Source: Elusimicrobiota bacterium (lineage in GTDB: Bacteria; Elusimicrobiota; Elusimicrobia; UBA1565; UBA9628). From it: a stretch of 5,466 nucleotides of DNA. The notes beneath the pieces are model-generated. The model was not told the DNA's origin, searched no databases, and was given only the letters and a program-made list of their open reading frames with translations. The stretch's first letter is position 1; the number at the start of each line of letters is the position of its first letter. Shown piece by piece: positions 1 to 5,466 of the stretch. The stretch is taken from NCBI GenBank assembly GCA_023249695.1, contig JAHFCD010000199.1, forward strand, positions 1 through 5,466. Reading direction: 5' to 3'. The position numbers and the translations under genes are program-made.

Positions 1-1027
1 CCTCGACCGGCTTGGAATCGACGGGGGCGACCAGGTACTTGTCGCGCAGCGCCTTCTCGAGCTTCTCGCCGACGGCCGTGTGGTGCTTGAGGTAGGCCTT
101 CGCGTTCTCGCGGCCCTGGCCGAGGCGTTCGCCCTCGTAGACGTACCAGGAGCCGGACTTCTCGACGATCGCGGCCTCGACGCCGAGGTCGACCAGGCAG
201 CCTTCACGGGACACGCCGAAGCCGTGGATCATCTCGAACTCCGCCGTGCGGTAGGGCGGGGCGACCTTGTTCTTGACGACCTTGACCCGGGCGCGCGCGC
301 CGACGACGACGTCGCCTTCCTTGATGTTCTCGATGCGGCGGATCTCGAGGCGCATCGTCGAGTAGAACTTCAGCGCCAGGCCGCCGGTCGTCGTCTCGGG
401 GTTGCCGAACATGACGCCGATCTTGTTGCGGATCTGGTTGATGAAGATGATCGTGGTCTTGCTCTGGGCCACGACCGCGGTGAGCTTGCGCAGGGCCTGG
501 GACATCAGGCGCGCCTGAAGACCCATGTGGCTGTCGCCCATCTCGCCTTCGATCTCGGCCTTCGGCACGAGGGCCGCGACGGAGTCGATGACGATCACGT
601 CGATCGCCGAGGAGCGCACGAGTTTCTCGGTGATCTCGAGGGCTTCCTCGCCGCAGTTGGGCTGGGCGATGAGCAGGCCGTCGATGTCGACGCCGAGCGC
701 CTTCGCGTACGCCGGGTCCATGGCGTGCTCCGCGTCGATGTAGGCGGCGGTGCCGCCGAGCTTCTGCGCCTGGGCGACGGCCATCAGCGCGAGGGTCGTC
801 TTGCCCGAGGACTCGGGCCCGTAGATCTCGATGATGCGTCCGCGCGGGAAGCCGCCCACGCCGAGCGCCAGATCGAGGGAAAGAACTCCGGTCGAAATCG
901 CGTCGATCTTGATCTTGGCCGCGCGGTCTCCCAGCATCATCACCGCTTCCTTGCCGTAAGCCTTTTCGATCTGAGCCATCGCCAGCTCCAGCGCCTTCGA
1001 CTTGCCCGTGTCCTTGTTGTTATCCAT
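1..1027 (-). CDS. recA: Recombinase RecA, 3' end cut off by the window edge
   Basis: RecA forms ATP-dependent filaments on single-stranded DNA in the cytoplasm, carries out homologous strand exchange and triggers LexA self-cleavage in the SOS response. Reading back from ATG at 1027 gives 342 uninterrupted codons ([14 protein letters not shown]...), with no stop before the edge. RecA proteins are usually about 340-360 residues, so only a short C-terminal tail is missing. Visible motifs: Walker A GPESSGKT at 70-77 (Lys76), catalytic Glu100 in YIDAEHA, Walker B ending at Asp148 (VIVIDS), DNA-binding loop L1 around [15 protein letters not shown] (161-174), Gln198 in FINQIR, and loop L2 with GNPETTTGG (208-216). 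All key residues are intact. The segment [11 protein letters not shown] differs mildly from the commoner QPDTGEQALEI. The start is supported by AGGAGG 13 nt upstream and by the usual N-terminal helix ([16 protein letters not shown]). It has its own promoter and a LexA-like operator. Identity is certain. Confidence 0.98.
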   Translation of the reverse strand, partial: MDNNKDTGKSKALELAMAQIEKAYGKEAVMMLGDRAAKIKIDAISTGVLSLDLALGVGGFPRGRIIEIYGPESSGKTTLALMAVAQAQKLGGTAAYIDAEHAMDPAYAKALGVDIDGLLIAQPNCGEEALEITEKLVRSSAIDVIVIDSVAALVPKAEIEGEMGDSHMGLQARLMSQALRKLTAVVAQSKTTIIFINQIRNKIGVMFGNPETTTGGLALKFYSTMRLEIRRIENIKEGDVVVGARARVKVVKNKVAPPYRTAEFEMIHGFGVSREGCLVDLGVEAAIVEKSGSWYVYEGERLGQGRENAKAYLKHHTAVGEKLEKALRDKYLVAPVDSKPVE

Positions 1028-1040
1028 TGAGTGATTTCTC

Positions 1041-1046
1041 CCTCCT
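1041..1046 (-). promoter_or_regulatory. Shine-Dalgarno sequence of recA
   Basis: On the minus strand the leader reads AGGAGGGAG before the recA ATG. The perfect AGGAGG ends 13 nt before the start codon. The overlapping GGGAG brings effective pairing closer, to a more usual distance. This fixes the ATG at 1027 as the recA start. Confidence 0.8.
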
Positions 1047-1082
1047 CGAGTCTCCCCATCGCTTCGGGGGCCCAAGGGAATT

Positions 1083-1111
1083 AGTATAGCAGAAGTCCTA
1101 TTCGAACACAA
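1083..1111 (-). promoter_or_regulatory. recA promoter, extended -10 type
   Basis: On the minus strand a TATACT hexamer (1083-1088, five of six matches to TATAAT) is preceded by TGC, giving an extended -10 (TGCTATACT, 1083-1091). Seventeen bases upstream lies TTGTGT (1106-1111), a weak -35 that keeps the TTG. Transcription would begin near 1076, giving a leader of about 48 nt. The weak -35 with a good extended -10 is consistent with a promoter whose -35 sequence is constrained by the overlapping LexA-like operator. This is a motif reading only; no start site has been measured. Confidence 0.65.
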
Positions 1112-1117
1112 GTTCGA
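1102..1117. promoter_or_regulatory. LexA-type SOS box in the recA promoter
   Basis: TCGAACACAAGTTCGA is a perfect 6+6 palindrome around four central bases. It contains GAAC-N4-GTTC, the core of the Gram-positive (DinR/LexA) SOS box, and matches the longer actinobacterial form TCGAAC-N4-GTTCGA. It completely covers the predicted recA -35 at 1106-1111, so a bound repressor would block RNA polymerase. The position in front of recA, the classic SOS gene, supports LexA as the regulator. The lexA gene is not in the window, so the binding protein is inferred. Confidence 0.8.
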
Positions 1118-1139
1118 TTTTTGTTCGATAACTGTTCGA
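1112..1139. repeat. Three direct GTTCGA repeats at 11-bp spacing, likely additional LexA half-sites
   Basis: GTTCGA occurs at 1112-1117, 1123-1128 and 1134-1139, each copy starting exactly 11 bp after the last, with five-base spacers (TTTTT and TAACT). The first copy is also the right arm of the palindromic SOS box. Each adjacent pair reads GTTC-N7-GTTC, the direct-repeat form known as the alphaproteobacterial LexA box. The array lies upstream of the recA -35, in an AT-rich patch of an otherwise GC-rich window. Function in repression or cooperative binding is inferred. Confidence 0.7.
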
Positions 1140-1191
1140 ATATGTCCGAGGACCCTGCTCTACTAGACGATTGAGGGGGGCGAAAAGTTGC

Positions 1192-1731
1192 CTAATCGAG
1201 ACGACGGTGGACGTCTTTCTCGACGACCTGGATCGAGGTCCGCCACTCGACGCCGCGCACGCCGTCCTTGAACGTCGGCACCTCGACGGGGAACACGCGG
1301 ATGACGGTGCGGCCGTCGGCCCACCAGAACTTGTCGCCGGCGCGGTCGCCTTCGCCGTAGGTGAGCGAGAGATCGCGCGCCAGGGCCTCGGCCGTCTTCT
1401 CGCCGGAGCGCTTGGCGTTGTAGACGACCTGGATATCGACGAGCTTTCCTCTCTTGAAGCCGAGCAGCAGCGCCTGCGTCCAGTTCGGGAAGCTCTTCGC
1501 GTACGCGCGCTCGACGCGGTAGCGCGTCACGCGCCCGCGCGGATCGACGCTCGACGGCCAGTCCTGCGCGGGCGCGTAGATGCGCTGGACGTCCTCGAGG
1601 CTGTCGCCGAGCTGAAGCTCGGCGAGGTAGCGCTGGATCGCGGGCGGATCGTCGTAGCCGTCGTCGTCGGCGAGCGCGGGCGCCGCGAGCGCCGCGACGG
1701 CGAGCAGCGCGAGCGCGAGGAAGGCGCGCAT
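1192..1731 (-). CDS. Small secreted protein of unknown function, possibly with a BamE/BLIP-like fold
   Basis: The 179-residue product begins with a clear Sec signal peptide: a hydrophobic run (AFLALALLAVAALAAP, about 3-18) ending in ALA-DD, so cleavage after Ala21 would release a soluble protein of about 158 residues. There is no lipobox cysteine. I do not recognise the family. The first half (33-105) has the pattern LxLGDSLEDVQRIY, a Tyr/Trp-rich strand region, then LLLGFKRGKLVDIQVVY, which resembles the helix-plus-sheet layout of SmpA/BamE-like domains. The second half has a similar rhythm: helix (EALARDLSLTYGEG), then strands FWWADGRTVIRVFPV and VEWRTSIQVV. Two such units in about 160 residues is also the layout of beta-lactamase inhibitor protein. 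This is a weak fold guess, not an assignment. Its ATG directly follows the TAG of the serine hydrolase gene with no good ribosome site of its own, so it is probably translated by coupling and may act with that enzyme outside the membrane. Confidence 0.85.
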   Translation of the reverse strand: MRAFLALALLAVAALAAPALADDDGYDDPPAIQRYLAELQLGDSLEDVQRIYAPAQDWPSSVDPRGRVTRYRVERAYAKSFPNWTQALLLGFKRGKLVDIQVVYNAKRSGEKTAEALARDLSLTYGEGDRAGDKFWWADGRTVIRVFPVEVPTFKDGVRGVEWRTSIQVVEKDVHRRLD

Positions 1732-1734
1732 CTA
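1729..1734 (-). other. Zero-gap TAGATG junction, translational coupling
   Basis: The hydrolase stop codon TAG (1734-1732) is followed directly by the ATG (1731-1729) of the secreted protein gene. The preceding sequence is GC-rich with no purine-rich Shine-Dalgarno match. Ribosomes finishing the hydrolase probably reinitiate here, which would tie the amounts of the two proteins together. Confidence 0.7.
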
Positions 1735-2919
1735 GCGCGCCGCCCGCGAGCGGCGGCGCGTGCCGGCCTTCGCGTAGTACTGGGGGCCGGCGTAGTGCTT
1801 GAAGGTCACCTTCGCGATCTTCGTGATGAAGTCCTTGGCCTGCGAGTAGGAGTTGTTCTGGCCGGTGAGCACGGTCACCGCGTAGTCGCCGTTGGGCGTC
1901 AGGAACACCGCCGAGTCGTGGCAGGCCTGACGCAGCAGGCCGGTCTTGTGCGCGATCTCCCAGCCCGCGGGCATGCCCTTGGCCAGGCGCGAGGCGGTGG
2001 CCTTGGGCTTTTTGAGGATCTCGAGCATGACCTCGCTCGACACCTTGTCGACGGCCTGGCCCGTGTAGATTTTGTCCATCAGCGAGGTCATCTCGCGCGC
2101 GGTCGTGTAGTTCTCGTGCATGACGCGCCCGCCCTTGATGCTCATGCCCTCCTCATAGATGCCCGTATAGAGGAGGCCCATGCGCGGGAACTGCTGCTGC
2201 ACGTAGCCGATGCCGAGGCGGTCGAGGACCATCTTCGTCGCCGTGTTGTCCGACTCGTTGATCATGTGCACGAGCAGCTCGCGCACGGTGAGCTTCGTGC
2301 CGTCGGGGCGCCACTTCAGCGACCCGGAGCCGCCGACGCGGTTGTGACGCGATATCGCGATGCGCTCGTCGAGCGCCAGCTGGCCGTCGCGGATCTTGTA
2401 GAACGCCGCGATCATGACGGGAACCTTGATCAGGCTCGCCGCGGGAAAGAGGTCGTCGGGATGATGCATCCAGGTCTTGCCGGTCTTGAGGTCCTTGAGG
2501 TAGATCGAGACGCGGCCGGGATACTTCGTCGCCATCTTGCCGAGCTCGCCCGTCATCTCCTCCCATTGGACGTCGCGCGGGTCGGGCGCGATCGTCGGCG
2601 TCGGCGCGGGGCCGATCGTCGGCGTCGCCGGGTTGGGGATGACGGCCGTCGCGGCGGTCTCGACCGGGGGCGCGACGGGAGCGGCGGGGGCCGCGGCGGG
2701 CGGGACGGCGGGCGGGACGGCGGCCATCGACGCGGGGGCCGAGATCGCGGCCACCTCCTGGTCCTCCTCGGGGCGGCCGGCCTCCTCGTTCCAGTCGAGG
2801 TGGTAGCCCAGGCCGTACGCCAGGCCGATGACGGCGAGCGCCGAGACGAGCAGGAGGTCGGTGCCTTGCGCGCGCAAGGCCTCCCAACGGATGCGTCGAT
2901 CGACGATAATTCGGCTCAT
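1732..2919 (-). CDS. Membrane-anchored serine hydrolase, class A beta-lactamase-like
   Basis: The 395-residue protein has a short basic N-terminus, one membrane segment (about 21-39, DLLLVSALAVIGLAYGLGY) acting as a signal anchor, a Pro/Ala-rich flexible linker (about 57-115), and a penicillin-recognising serine hydrolase domain (about 117-377) that would lie outside the cytoplasmic membrane. The three active-site signatures are present: SLIK with nucleophile Ser162 and Lys165, SDN at 223-225, and KTG at 325-327. ENYTTAREM (269-277) matches the TTxxxM element after the omega loop in class A enzymes. The class A deacylation motif ExxLN is not visible. Glu256/Glu257 fall near the expected spacing but in a different context, so true beta-lactamase activity is uncertain; a peptidoglycan D,D-peptidase-like or other hydrolase role is equally possible. 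The C-terminus is an Arg-rich tail (RRRSRAAR). The gene follows clpC after a hairpin and is coupled to the secreted protein gene. The start at 2919 gives the signal anchor, but its ribosome site is weak. Confidence 0.9.
   Translation of the reverse strand: MSRIIVDRRIRWEALRAQGTDLLLVSALAVIGLAYGLGYHLDWNEEAGRPEEDQEVAAISAPASMAAVPPAVPPAAAPAAPVAPPVETAATAVIPNPATPTIGPAPTPTIAPDPRDVQWEEMTGELGKMATKYPGRVSIYLKDLKTGKTWMHHPDDLFPAASLIKVPVMIAAFYKIRDGQLALDERIAISRHNRVGGSGSLKWRPDGTKLTVRELLVHMINESDNTATKMVLDRLGIGYVQQQFPRMGLLYTGIYEEGMSIKGGRVMHENYTTAREMTSLMDKIYTGQAVDKVSSEVMLEILKKPKATASRLAKGMPAGWEIAHKTGLLRQACHDSAVFLTPNGDYAVTVLTGQNNSYSQAKDFITKIAKVTFKHYAGPQYYAKAGTRRRSRAAR
2578..2625 (-). repeat. Two 24-bp in-frame repeats encoding TPTI octapeptides in the hydrolase linker
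   Basis: The linker carries TPTIGPAP followed directly by TPTIAPDP (residues 99-114). At the DNA level a 15-base block starting at 2589 recurs 24 bp later at 2613. This fits slipped-strand expansion of an extracellular spacer that separates the membrane segment from the catalytic domain. Confidence 0.75.
2697..2720. repeat. Perfect 12-bp tandem duplication in the hydrolase linker
   Basis: CGGGCGGGACGG occurs twice head to tail (2697-2708 and 2709-2720). On the minus strand it encodes AVPPAVPP (residues 67-74) in the Pro/Ala-rich spacer. The unit is a multiple of three, so changes in copy number would keep the frame. Confidence 0.8.
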
Positions 2920-2930
2920 GGCGCGGCTTT

Positions 2931-2934
2931 CCCC
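2931..2934 (-). promoter_or_regulatory. Weak ribosome-binding site of the serine hydrolase
   Basis: The best purine run before the hydrolase ATG reads GGGGAAAG on the minus strand. Its GGGG ends 11 nt before the start codon. It is a poor anti-Shine-Dalgarno match, which suggests modest expression. No alternative upstream start is apparent in the 73-nt gap after clpC. Confidence 0.35.
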
Positions 2935-2948
2935 AGGATAACAGGCGT

Positions 2949-2979
2949 CGGGCGCTCCCGCCAGTGGCGGGAGCGCCCG
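2949..2979 (-). terminator. Strong hairpin after clpC, likely terminator or mRNA 3'-end structure
   Basis: A perfect 14-bp inverted repeat (2949-2962 with 2966-2979) encloses a three-base loop (ACT on the minus strand). It starts 13 nt after the clpC stop and ends 29 nt before the hydrolase ATG. No U-tract follows on the minus strand (the next bases are ACGCCTGTTATCC), so it is not a classical intrinsic terminator in that direction. It could be a U-less or partial terminator, or a stem that blocks 3' exonucleases and sets clpC mRNA apart from the downstream genes. The plus-strand side is T-richer, but no plus-strand gene ends there. Confidence 0.7.
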
Positions 2980-2992
2980 TCGGTCCTATTTC

Positions 2993-5466
<2,474 letters not shown>

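Noticed and set aside
80..1030. Plus-strand open frame of 316 codons
   Set aside because: It is antisense to the unmistakable recA reading frame, with the same shadow composition.
1054..1069. Hairpin in the recA leader (CCCC pairing with GGGG)
   Set aside because: A 4-bp stem with an 8-nt loop is expected by chance in GC-rich sequence, and nothing suggests a riboswitch or attenuator.
1102..1117. Assigning the organism to Actinobacteria because of the TCGAAC-type SOS box
   Set aside because: The adjacent direct-repeat half-sites and the look of the ClpC sequence do not fit particularly well, and operator type alone is a poor taxonomic marker.
1144..1153. Small inverted repeat GTCCGAGGAC as a terminator before recA
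   Set aside because: It has only a 4-bp stem with a 2-nt loop and no following U-run; too weak to call.

Overview
The window comes from a GC-rich bacterial chromosome and is ordinary core-genome territory with one unusually interesting promoter. All four genes lie on the minus strand and are read from high to low coordinates. In transcription order they are: the ATPase subunit of a ClpC-type protease (start just outside the window at 5466), a membrane-anchored serine hydrolase of the class A beta-lactamase fold, a small secreted protein of unknown function, and recA (3' end cut by the window edge at 1). No mobile element, CRISPR array, tRNA or rRNA is visible, and I found no defence or secretion system.

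Layout: 2993-5466 is clpC, missing only about nine N-terminal codons. Between its stop and the next gene lies a perfect 14-bp stem with a 3-nt loop (2949-2979), a likely mRNA 3' end or partial terminator. The serine hydrolase (1732-2919) and the secreted protein (1192-1731) abut as TAGATG with no spacer, so they are almost certainly one translationally coupled unit acting outside the cytoplasmic membrane. A 164-bp AT-richer gap (1028-1191) then carries the recA control region: an extended -10 promoter, a strong Shine-Dalgarno sequence and a dense array of GTTCGA half-sites that looks like a LexA (SOS) operator.

That operator is the best discovery lead. One 16-bp palindrome matches the Gram-positive/actinobacterial SOS box (GAAC-N4-GTTC) exactly and covers the -35. 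Immediately upstream, the same half-site recurs as direct repeats at 11-bp spacing, which is the GTTC-N7-GTTC form known from alphaproteobacterial LexA.

Organism: a double-Clp_N ClpC of this type, a periplasm/exterior-directed protein pair and high GC argue against gammaproteobacteria and alphaproteobacteria. I suspect a poorly cultured diderm lineage, with Elusimicrobiota as a low-confidence guess from the overall look of the ClpC sequence. The genes do not form a single pathway: proteostasis (ClpC), cell envelope (hydrolase and secreted partner) and DNA repair (RecA) are neighbours, and recA has its own promoter.
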